A program made the translations under genes and the position numbers. The notes under the pieces were generated by a model. That model was given only the letters and a program-made list of their open reading frames with translations. It was not told where the DNA came from and did no database searches. A DNA stretch of 64,000 nucleotides from Symbiodinium microadriaticum. Its lineage: Eukaryota; Sar; Dinophyceae; Suessiales; Symbiodiniaceae. The stretch lies in assembly GCA_001939145.1 (NCBI GenBank), contig LSRX01000427.1:175966-239965 (forward strand), given 5' to 3'. Shown here piece by piece: positions 11,101 through 20,970 of the stretch (position 1 is the first letter of the stretch; each line of letters begins with the position of its first letter).

Positions 11101-14100
11101 CTGCTGTTGTTGTTCCTTTACTTGCTGCTTTTCGTCTTCTAGATCCTAGTCAACACGACTCAGCGGAACATCGGACAGTCGTTTCGCGCCATGGTTTCTA
11201 TCTATCTCCTGATGCGTGCAAGGTTCCGGTGGGTCCCAGTTCCTCGGGCCTGCTAGCTTGCTAGACGTTAAGTATTGAAACTATAAGTGGTATATGGTTC
11301 CTTGTAGGAGGAGCCGTCCTGACGGCGAAACATGCGGCCGCAGCGCTTCTAACTTCTGACACCACGTATCCGGTCCTTTCGAGTCTCGATCCGCTTGCTG
11401 CGCTGAAGAAGAAAGGGTCTGTACTTCTTCGATTCGCTTTCTTCGAATTGCAGGTGCTGCAATTGCAAAAGCCACGCAAAGGCACGTTCAAACCTACCTT
11501 GTCGGAATTTGCCGGATCCTTCGACCAAGGTCGGTGGCGTTGGGCCGGGGAAGCGTCACAGCTATCGGGGAGCTGCGTCATAGCCCGGAAGTCCTACGAT
11601 GGGAGATCCGCCCGGGCGCTCCGGGCCAATCCTGGCTTTCAGAATCCGAGTCACCGTGGAAAAAGCCGTCAAGCCATAGCACTTGCAGCCTCGGTTCTCA
11701 AGATAAGCGCCTGGGCCTAGACATCACCAATGTGCTCCTACAGTAGCTTGATATGTTTAGGAGACGTGTTGAACGAAAACCTGCTTGTGTCTACTCAATT
11801 GACCAGATTTCAGACTGAGCTTGCGCCAGCTCTCTAAGCTCTCAGCTTCGACTTCGCAGCGTCTTCTTGACGCTGGTGGTCCTCCAGATAGCGGCGCACA
11901 TAGTGCGAGTTGCCTCAGAGTCATGGGACGGTTGAGAGGCTGGAACTCGTCCCTTAGTGATACAGAGGTGCAGCTGCTGCCCATCTTCAGTAAAACGAGA
12001 CACTGGTGGGGGGTGTGGCCGGTCTTACTTCCGCGCGTCTGTGACAACCATACTCTGGCTATCTCTGGCTTACTGACCATCAGCGCCCAAGTTTTTGCAC
12101 TCTTCTCGCTCGTCTGGTCACTCAAAAGACGGACAACGGTTTAGTGAACCTCCCCCTCATTCACCGGCAGTTCGACAAGAGATGACTCGATTCACCATGG
12201 CCATCATGGTGCCATACAGTCCTTGCTTCTGTGAATCCCCGTTCTGCCCCCCTTCCTTTCTCCGGGCCTCGCATCCCCTCCCCCCTCGATGCACGTTCTC
12301 ATGGCAAGGGCGCTCCTCGACTCTGCCTCGTGTCCTTGCTACAAGCAGACCTCTGCGCTGAACCACTCAGAACTTCTTTTTTTCAGGCCTCACCCCGCCG
12401 GTCCGAGGCATTCTGAGCACCTGCCTCTCATCCTCTCTCATCTCCCTGTCGGTGCCAAAGCCAACCGAGGTGCAAATGTCATCATGGCTGGAAAGCACCT
12501 TGGCATTGGAGCAACTTCAGTGTGCAACCCTGCTCATCGAGCACCTCATTTCTTTACCGTCGATCGGGCTGCGGTGTGTTGAGATTGAATACAATGTTGG
12601 ACCAAGCAGCCACCAGCGAGTTGGGAGGCAAGTCCTCTTTCCAAAGCACGTTGTGGTGCCAGTAGAAGTGACCTCACATGATGTCACCGTCGTATAAGCG
12701 AGGTCAAAGGAGACTGAAGGCAACATCAAGGACCGCTAGGCCACTCCGAAAGAGACTGCTGCTCGAGAAAGCTCGCTGGGTAGGCTGCGCATTAACACGT
12801 GGGCTGAAAAGAGCTCCCATCTGACCTGGCGTGACGCTTCGACCATTCACAGTATCTGCTTGCCGCCAGCTCTAAGACTGTCAGCAGCGTTGACAGTCAA
12901 ACTGACAGACTCTTGCTTCCGTTGATTCTGGTGGACCGCGCAGCGGGCAGGTAATTAAATCTGATTCCAGACTACACCACGGTGCGGTTGCACGGCGCTC
13001 TGATCATCGTTGAATTGGGTTACTGTTTAAACTTTCAGGTCCTTCATGCATTTCATGCAAAACTGCAATGAAAGTTGCAGTCGTGCTTTCTGACAATCTG
13101 TGCTCACTGCAGCCCTCAAGCATGTCTTGGTGTCCACCAGGCACGGCTTTCATGCTTCTGACAGGCATGTTGAAGCTCTTCCTGCTCCATCCTCCTTCGC
13201 TCGGCTCCCGAATGGAGCCCCCGCGCAGGCCGCTCGCACTCTGTTGGGCCACGAGTGCTCTGCGATGGATTGCTCCTGTTGCTCCTGTTACTGAAGTGTC
13301 GCTTGCTGTCCAGCTCAAGAGTTCCCGCTGTCCTAGCATTTGACTGAAAGGCCCTCGGGCCATGGGTTCGTTCCACCTGCTGAACGCCACAAGGCTCTTG
13401 AGCACCGTTTTAGCTAGGAAGGCCACTGCCAGTGTGGCGTTGCGCTTGGCACCCGGCTGTACATGCCTGAAAAAAAGGGTGGTCCACGTCGTGCTCCTTT
13501 CAGCGTTGGACTTTGGGTCAGTAGATTTACGACCTACGAAGCTCCTGGACAGCTGGTAGGCTTCTTTAATTATTTCCTTCCGCTCAGGTCCTGTGCATTA
13601 AACTGCGAGTGTTGTCGCTAGTCAACATGCGAAGGTTCTGGAAATGACCGGTGTAGGCATCGGGCCCGTTTGGCCCCTGACGGCACTCTCAATCGTGCGC
13701 TTTTGTGCATCGTGAAATAGAGTGCTCAAAGTCCGTCTTCGAGGATCGTTGCGAAAAACCAAAACAGAGATGTTTCCACCGGTTTAACGCTGCAACAGTC
13801 GCGGTTGAGCGATGTCTTAACAACTCCAACAAAGAAACCACCGTGTCCTGTCAAATTCTCAAGTTCCAAACGGGACCAGCCTTGCCTATCTAGCTTGGCA
13901 TGATTTGGAATGTACTCAATGCACCATGTTAGAAGCAAGCCAAGAAGCAAAATGCGCCGCAAACATTAGCATCGGCTGATCAGGCTGCCTGAAGCGGCAC
14001 GGGTGTACGTGTGTTTGGCAGTCCGAAGTCTTTGGAAGGAGGGCAGCACCAAGAAAGATCAGAAGCACATGACAACACCGCTTTGATGGCCCTTCGATTC

Positions 14101-16046
14101 ATCCCACCAACATCAACCAACGATAGTGGGTGACTCTACGTGACACTGCGATGCAGATCCACCAGCCTGTACAGGAAGTTGTAAGCGACGTCCGGCTGCG
14201 CAAGAAGCAACGCCACTGGATCCAGCAAAACTGCCTTTGCAACGAAGTCCCTCCTGGCTGGTACGACAGGCCGCCAACTTTCGTGGTTGCCGATCATTCT
14301 GCACAATCACGACCTGAATGCCTTGCGTGCAGCACTTGTGCCGTTTTCCCCCACACCTCTCCTGAACTGGAGCACCCAGCTCATCACGAAGGTGCCGTAA
14401 GAATGTGAAATGAAGATCGCCTGCAGCAACGCAGCCGGTTAACAACGAAGTAGCCACAAGGCTATCTTCTGATGTCTCGCGAAGTGCTGTCATAGACCAG
14501 TGACCAGTGGCCTCGTTTTCCAGGTTCTACACTTCTACACAAACACTCTGGTCAAGGACTTCTCGAAAGGAATAACCCCACGTTCTGGGCCTGGCGGTGA
14601 CCGTGCGCCTGCAGCATTGCCGAAAGTGCCTCGGCCATCACCTGAAAGCAAAGCGCAATGGCCGGGATCGCGGCTTCTTCGGTAAGTAGCCTGATCTGGC
14701 AGTTGATCTACGACTCAACTCTAAGCCCGAGCCAACCATGAAATGAGTATCTGCGAGCTTTGGTCCGCCTGCATCTACGGCTGAAGCACCATGCTCTGCA
14801 CAAACAAGCTTACCGACGACTCCGTTGCACACAGCGTTCGGGACATAACAGAAGACCTGCAGGCCTCCGGTGGCAGCACGCTTTCACAACATGCCTTGGG
14901 CGAGGCTTTCAATTTCCGACTGCCTGTATACGGCACTATTGCATGTGCAACTCCCAAGCCCAGGATGCCCCGGGTGCAAGTGAGCAGCTAAGTAAGATTC
15001 TGTTGCTCCGGCAGTGAGGGTTGGGCGATGCGAAAGTGAGCGGCTAGGACGACGGCGACAGTATGAGCAGGTATTTCTGAGGCGAGGAGGGGGACTGGCG
15101 CGGGTGGGTGGGCNTGGGTGGGCGGGGTCGGCATTGACAGGGTGCCAAAGCCCAGTCCGTCATTACTAGGAGGAGGGCGCAAGGAAGTAACAACGATGAC
15201 TGACATGGTGTGCCATTTCATTTTTCTTATCTGGGAGGAAATGATGCCGGGGGGGGTTTCCATTGTTTCTTCGTGTGCCCCCTGCCGGCGGTGCTATCCA
15301 GTCGTCACAGCATGCCGACACAAACAAAGCGTTCCGCCTGGGATATCTCTGGCAGCTCAATGACCTGAGCTCCATGATGGAAGCATCTTGCATGTCGCAG
15401 GAATTTGCAGTGGGATGCTGTCGCGCTCCGGAGTTGCCCAAGCGTTGGAAACGCTGATATGATGTTGCATGATGTTGGCACGATCCCGGAAAACTCAGAC
15501 CGGGGCAAAGCACTCACGCAAAGCAGAGAGCTGACCTCGGTGCTTGCCCTTTGCCTGGAACGGCCTTCCCTCATGCGGCTGCCGTTTTGCCTACGGGTGA
15601 TTATTACTATTCATAAATTATAGGCTGCAGCTGCAGCACGTGCCCAGTGTGACACAGCAAATTGATGTGAATGATAATTGAGACCTGGTCTCCATCTTTT
15701 TCTTGACAGCAGCGTTGCAACGGGCCATCGACAAAAACAACTCGAGCTCCGGACGGATGAACTGAACATAAGGTGCAATGCCGATGCCCAGACCTGCAGG
15801 CAACTTTCAGGATGCAAGCTCACGGGAGTCTTAACCACAGCTCAAGGTCCCATTGCCGAAGTTGTTCTGCGTCAGCGCCGCGAGCACGTATCACATCTAA
15901 CCCCTGAGCACGATGCCGTGCACCAGCACAACCTCCAGTTTGCTGAGACGGAATGAAGCGCTCATCAGTATCGTTGTGCAACGGCAACTTTCACCGTTCT
16001 CTACGAGATCCTCCCAGCATCCCCCTTCAATATACAGGGGTAGGTT
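8165..16046. other. Unassigned sequence, no recognisable gene
   Basis: Nearly 8 kb without a frame that I would defend. The longest is a minus-strand frame of 213 codons at 8805-9446, near the chance limit, with no motif. Local oddities are GCCAAAAGCTTTTTGGC at about 9390-9406, a near-perfect 17-bp dyad, and a G-rich stretch with a single N at 15114, flanked by GGGTGGGC words. No tRNA- or rRNA-like structure was seen by eye. Confidence 0.55.
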
Positions 16047-16262
16047 GGCAGAGTCATTTTATAGACAAAGTGGTCTATGAATGGCCCGGGCTCACGGGCG
16101 ACCTTTCCCGACGCAGGCATGGAATTACTATGAAATGGCCCGGGCTACACTGACTGGATATTCCTCTGGATGCCAGCGGACACCCAAGCAGCTCAATAAA
16201 ATGGCCTGGGTAACCTTCGCCGCGCAACACCAGAAATTACTATGAAATGGCCTGGGTAACCT
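16047..16262. repeat. Motif array A: four copies of CTATGAAATGGCC(C/T)GGG
   Basis: Copies start at about 16075, 16128, 16193 and 16240, spaced 53, 65 and 47 bases apart. The shared core is CTATGAAATGGCCCGGGCTA, with variants ATAAAATGG and CTGGGTAAC. Two copies are preceded by AATTA, and the spacer before the fourth resembles a spacer in array B (17140-17346). CATTTTATAG at about 16054 is a partial reverse complement of the motif start. The core contains the palindrome GCCCGGGC. Function is unknown. Confidence 0.8.
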
Positions 16263-16419
16263 CCGGTCCGGGATTGTCGCAGAGTCAGCGTCGCCAGTCA
16301 CGCCGGTGTGTGCACACACGGTTTCGGGATACAGGCCCTAGACGAGAGGGTTTACGATGGTTTAGGTATGTTTCGGTCGCGACGGCGATTAAGCGAAATC
16401 ACGAAATCACGAATATTTT

Positions 16420-16549
16420 GGGAAAACCGGAAGATTTCGCTGACCGCGAAATCAGGTAGTTGTACTCGTGCACTGGGACCGCGGACGACAGGCGAAAAGG
16501 CGCGCGATAAAAACAAATTGGAAAAATTGGAAAAACCGGAAGCTTTCGC
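16420..16549 (+). repeat. Short direct repeat, GGAAAAACCGGAAGNTTTCGC
   Basis: GGGAAAACCGGAAGATTTCGC at 16420-16440 recurs with two differences at 16529-16549. The sequence between them is A-rich and contains GAAATCAC words and two AAATTGG words. This lies between the two CCCGGG-motif arrays and may belong to the same element. Confidence 0.6.
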
Positions 16550-16662
16550 AGGCCTGCCGCAGTATGCTGCAGCAACGTTTCCGCAGAATCTGCACGATTG
16601 TAATTAGATGTCCGTCAAAAGTCTAGAGCTGCCGAGCGGTAGAGTGTGTAGGATGGTGTACG

Positions 16663-16949
16663 TGTTTGGTGGCTTCAGGTTTTCCACCTCAGGCTTGCAG
16701 TTCAGGATTGCGCTTTCAGGTTAGTGGATGTCAGTGGCTTCAGGGTTTATGGGGTTGCCTTAATCATGCACAAACAGCCGGCCCACTCGCACACCACAAC
16801 CCGTTCCCCCTCAGGTACTTCCAAACGGGCAAGGGGGCCACACGCAGATCCAAAGAAGCCCCAGTCCGGAACAAAACCAAGCCAGGACAAAAGACAAGGC
16901 TCTGCAGCTCTGTAGGAAAGGCCATCCTGTTGGCCTCTCGAACAGGCCT
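16663..16949. other. Unassigned spacer between repeat blocks
   Basis: No gene-like frame. The right end carries AGGCCTTCTT immediately before the T-rich tract, and the same word recurs at about 17043 inside it. Confidence 0.5.
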
Positions 16950-17128
16950 TCTTCTTTTTTTTTTTTAATTTTCTTCTTTTTTATTTATTATTTTCTTTTC
17001 ATTTTTATTTTTATGTTTTTCTTTTTTGTTGTATTTCTTTTTAGGCCTTCTTTTTCTCTTTTCTTCTTTTAATATTTTAAATATTTTTTCATTTTTTCCC
17101 ATTTTTTTGTTATATTTTTTTTGGAGAC
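16950..17128 (+). repeat. T-rich tract of about 180 bases
   Basis: The plus strand is almost all T with scattered C, A and few G, including runs of 14 and 8 T. An AGGCCTTCTT word near the start recurs at about 17043, suggesting internal duplication. It could be the poly(A) end of a sequence retroposed on the minus strand, or a polypyrimidine expansion. It separates motif arrays A and B, and array B begins within 15 bases of its end. Confidence 0.75.
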
Positions 17129-17139
17129 GGAGCTTCGCA

Positions 17140-17346
17140 CTATAAAATGACCCGGGCTACCTCCCTTCCGCAAACCCAAGAATTACTATGAAATGGCCCG
17201 GGCTACCTCCACATTAGCAATCTTCCGGCATCATGTTCCAGAGCTACGTTTCTATAAAATGGCCCGGGCTACCTCGGCAGGCCAACCCCCCGCTATGAAA
17301 TGACCAAACCCATTTCATAGAGGGGCTAGCCTAGCCATTTCATAGG
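17140..17346. repeat. Motif array B: CTATGAAATGGCCCGGGCTACC copies plus inverted copies
   Basis: Forward copies start at 17140, 17186, 17252 and 17293, spaced 46, 66 and 41 bases, a rhythm close to array A (53, 65, 47). The first three share (A)AATG(G/A)CCCGGGCTACCTC. The fourth keeps only CTATGAAATG and is followed by two inverted copies, CATTTCATAG at 17311-17320 and again at about 17336, so the array ends in a foldback. The spacer before the second copy (CAAACCCAAGAATTA) resembles one in array A. The two arrays probably share an origin, by duplication or as ends of one element around the T-rich tract. Confidence 0.8.
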
Positions 17347-19813
17347 CTGATATCGAAGGGGGATCTCCCAGCTGCATGCAAAGCACCGGCAAGGCCCGGC
17401 TCGGCTCCACCACCTTCCCAACCTCCAGGAGTTGCCTAGGCGTAAGCCGCAGTTTGCAGTCTCATGCCCGTCCCAGAGAAGCACCACCAATGTCGGCCTA
17501 TGGCTCAAAACACCAAGGTACCCGGGACGAGCTGGAGGAGGGCAGTGGAAGTAAGAAAGACCACCTGAGCCGCAGGCGTGTACAGCGGGCTCGTGCCCGC
17601 AGAAGTGAATAGCAGCTCACGAATCGCGTCGGGGCCTGATGCTTCACCACCATGGTAGGTAAAGCCCATCCTGAGCGTGCTAGTGCTGCAGTTGCTACAG
17701 ATGGCCTGGACAGGGACATCGAGTATCGCCTCAATATGTGTTCCGTAAGCAGTTGTGTGGCTTTGTAGCTGAGGGTCGTTTGTGGATGCCGCGAGGCACA
17801 CAACAGTCATGTGGTACGGGGTACAGCGACATGCCTGGACATTGCCTATGTACTTCGATGCCTGCCGCACCTGCGAGCAAACAAGCCTGCTATCACAAGA
17901 TTTTGCAGCTGGCTTTTTCAGGCCTTGCATCAACGACTATAATCGAAATTTCTCTCGACCAGAAATATGCTTCCTGGTGACAATTGCATGGTGGAGCGAG
18001 TAGCTAGTCGAAGCCCGAGAATACCAGCCTCAACTCGTCGATCTTTGCATGTCTGTCCCTGCTCGCGGCATCGGCAACAAGCATTCTGAGATCAAGCCGA
18101 GTCAAACTGAAACGTGCACTTTCTCCCACTGCTACCATGACGGCTTGCGCAAGCTTGACAGACTGCAAACCAAGCGGCGTAGTACCACAAAGGATGATAC
18201 CAGGCCTGCACAGGTACGCAGCGGCCGTCCCACCATCCGTGTGAACCGAAATTACCCAAACTCGCCAGCAGCAACAGCCACCTAAGCTGGAACGCGTCCC
18301 GTGTGTCTTGTCTAGAACTCACTATAGATTCACGAACTTACCGCGAGAAGCCTGGATCCTGTCGAAGTTGATGCGCATCGGCCGGACGCCTGTAGAGTAG
18401 CCTCATGCAACAACAGTGCCGTATGCTGAGCCACCGAGTGACCATCTTCTGTCACCAAATCGTGCCTCCTGCTAATTCCCATCCATATCGGCGCTCGCAC
18501 TCCTCGCACTCGGTGGCAGAAACAAGCTTCCACAGTCAACTTGTGCTTCCTGAACCTATATGCTGCTGTCACGGGCATCATTATGTCCCTGAAGAAAGGC
18601 TGCCGGCAGCCAATGGACAGCTGTCAGGGCTTGTTTTGAGCCTACGCGGATACGGGAACCAAAAGACTCCCCTCAGGAACAGTTGCAGGAGAGCACCGGA
18701 GAGAAATCATGCGATCAGCGCTTCAAGTAACCAGGTCTGGAGTTCGTCTTCGACTCGGCTGTTGGGCCTGCATGTTCTGGATCGACGGTCGCAGGCCGTT
18801 CGCCGACAGGAGTCGTTCGGCCCCTCGCCCGGGCCCGACCGTGCCGAGGCGCTTCTGCCCCGGCTTTACAAGAGTGTTTGATTCAACTGAGCGCAGGGAG
18901 AACCATCCCCACAGTGTATATGTCATGCGAAAGGATTCCGAACAGTTGTCCTAGGGGCACGCAAGCACAGGGCAAAGGGGCCTCTTCAGATTGGAATGGA
19001 CTGCTTTCCATCAGCACTGCCCTGCAGAATAACAAACACGAGCGCACAACTTCAACTTGCCCTAAGTCCTGCAGCATCGCTTTCATCTCACTCATTTCCT
19101 CTTCCTTGAGCTCTGAAGGATATTTGTTGAAGAATGCCCAGGCGAAGAACCTTTTCGCAAGGACCCAAGTTCACCCTCTGCCAGTCGATGTCACAAACAG
19201 GTACAGCTTGCTTTGATGCCCTCTGTGCCATGCGCAACAGCCCGGGCAGCCCAGGAACTCTTCGGCATTCCCGCGCTTGATTTGCGATATGGGAGTCTTC
19301 ATGAACCAGCCCTCCAACCACTCCTCTCAGGAGCTCGGGGACTGCATTCGAGGTCGCACTCAGCATGCAGCGAATCACTCCACCAAACCGTTCTGCAGCA
19401 ATGAACTCACCCAGTGAAGCGCCCCCGACAGGAGTGGCATCCAGCAGTCCGTTGGAGTTCGTCCAATCGGCCATGTGGCGCATTGGTCGATGCGGGCAAG
19501 TGTGCGCTGGAAAACATCCTCAGCACTGCAAAAACTGGACTCAGTAAGATTATCCCAGCAATTCTGTCCAGGTTGAAGGAACCGAATCAGCCAAAGCCTG
19601 TCCAACTGTGTGCGATTCGACGTCTGGGGATAACCGACTGTTGTAGACGCAATGTTCTTTCCGACATTCAGCTCGCGATGCTGGAGCAAGGACTGTCGCA
19701 ACAGGTATGGTATTAGGGCACACTGCTTACAAGATCTTGCAGACTAGCCAAATACACGCTGCTTCGGAGCTACCATAGACCAAAACAGTGTATGCAGCTC
19801 TACTGCTACTGGC
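17347..19813. other. Unassigned sequence
   Basis: Frames up to 158 codons occur on both strands (for example 18405-18881 plus) but none has a motif that I recognise, and all are within chance length. No repeat stands out. Confidence 0.55.
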
Positions 19814-19829
19814 AGTAGTAGTAGTAGTC

Positions 19830-19870
<41 letters not shown>
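19814..19870 (+). repeat. AGT trinucleotide microsatellite
   Basis: About 19 AGT units with one CGT interruption. This is the first of several AGT/ACT tracts in the window. Confidence 0.95.
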
Positions 19871-19871
<1 letters not shown>

Positions 19872-20340
19872 CCACGATTCTCCATGAGGGAGAAGAGCTG
19901 CTGGCAGGGCACTACAGGACGGTCCTGTACGATCCCAGCTTAGGCAGTCTTATCACAAATGATGCCGTCCCTGCCCATCGCATGCCGTCTCGCCTTCAGG
20001 CACATGTTCAGCGTAACAGCTATGCCTTCATTTATAAGTACTGTCCGGAGATGCCTGCCCAGCTGTAATTAGCCAAGCGTGCTGTTGACCAGCAGTCCAG
20101 TCAAGCTGTTGTGTGGAGCTCAATCAGGCTGAACTTAAGCGTTTAAGCGTAGGTTGACTGTGCCACATATGACTGCTTTGCATTGTTTTGCTCGCTGTCC
20201 TTGCTGAAGGGGCCTTAGGGCCGGAGGACAGGAGCCCACAGGAGTCCTCGAAAGCAGGACTGCGCCTATGGCGCCGGGTAACGACCTGCCATTCGTTCGC
20301 TTAGCAGAGACTCGTCTTTGCTGCGTGGGGAAGAANGTAG
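19871..20340. other. Unassigned sequence between two AGT-type repeats
   Basis: About 470 bases of ordinary composition with no coding signal. It ends in GGGGAAGAA and a single N at 20336, where an assembly join meets the decamer array. Confidence 0.6.
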
Positions 20341-20810
20341 TAAGTAGTAGTAAGTAGTAGTAAGTAGTAGTAAGTAGTAGTAAGTAGTAGTAAGTAGTAG
20401 TAAGTAGTAGTAAGTAGTAGTAAGTAGTAGTAAGTAGTAGTAAGTAGTAGTAAGTAGTAGTAAGTAGTAGTAAGTAGTAGTAAGTAGTAGTAAGTAGTAG
20501 TAAGTAGTAGTAAGTAGTAGTAAGTAGTAGTAAGTAGTAGTAAGTAGTAGTAAGTAGTAGTAAGTAGTAGTAAGTAGTAGTAAGTAGTAGTAAGTAGTAG
20601 TAAGTAGTAGTAAGTAGTAGTAAGTAGTAGTAAGTAGTAGTAAGTAGTAGTAAGTAGTAGTAAGTAGTAGTAAGTAGTAGTAAGTAGTAGTAAGTAGTAG
20701 TAAGTAGTAGTAAGTAGTAGTAAGTAGTAGTAAGTAGTAGTAAGTAGTAGTAAGTAGTAGTAAGTAGTAGTAAGTAGTAGTAAGTAGTAGTAAGTAGTAG
20801 TAAGTAGTAG
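20341..20810 (+). repeat. Decamer minisatellite (TAAGTAGTAG), 47 perfect copies
   Basis: Every 10 bases from 20341 to 20810 read TAAGTAGTAG with no visible change. The unit is an AGT trinucleotide run with one extra A, so it probably arose from the AGT tracts nearby. The array begins 5 bases after an N, so its true length is uncertain. Long minus-strand frames through it give a TTTYYYLLLL periodic peptide, because 30 bases hold three units. That is a product of the repeat and not a gene. Confidence 0.97.
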
Positions 20811-20970
20811 TAGTAGTAGTAAGTAGTAGTAGAAGTAGAAGTAAAAGTAGAAGTAAAAGTAGAAGCAGTAGTGCAAGTAGTACTACTACCACTACGACGA
20901 CGACGACTACTACTAACACTGACTGCTACTGCTACTGCTACTACTACTGCTGCTACCACAACTACCATAC
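20811..20970 (+). repeat. Degenerate AGT/AAGTAG tract switching to ACT/CTA/CGA
   Basis: AGT and AAGTAG words run to about 20880. The plus strand then switches to ACTACTACC, ACGACGACG and CTACTGCTACTG words up to about 20970. The switch at GTAGTACTACTAC makes a dyad in which the AGT arm can pair with the ACT arm. Confidence 0.85.

Noticed and set aside
17105..17142. Alu-like sequence (T run followed by GGAGACGGAGCTTCGC)
   Set aside because: It resembles the antisense 3' part of a primate Alu over about 17 bases only, and the match ends at once in the local motif array. Most likely coincidence.
16047..17346. CRISPR array at the CCCGGG motif
   Set aside because: Motif copies vary, spacing is irregular (41-66 bases), some copies are inverted and no cas-like gene is present.
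20135..20968. Minus-strand frames of 191-277 codons
   Set aside because: They are readings of the decamer minisatellite and give a TTTYYYLLLL periodic peptide. All three frames stay open because the repeat contains no minus-strand stop.
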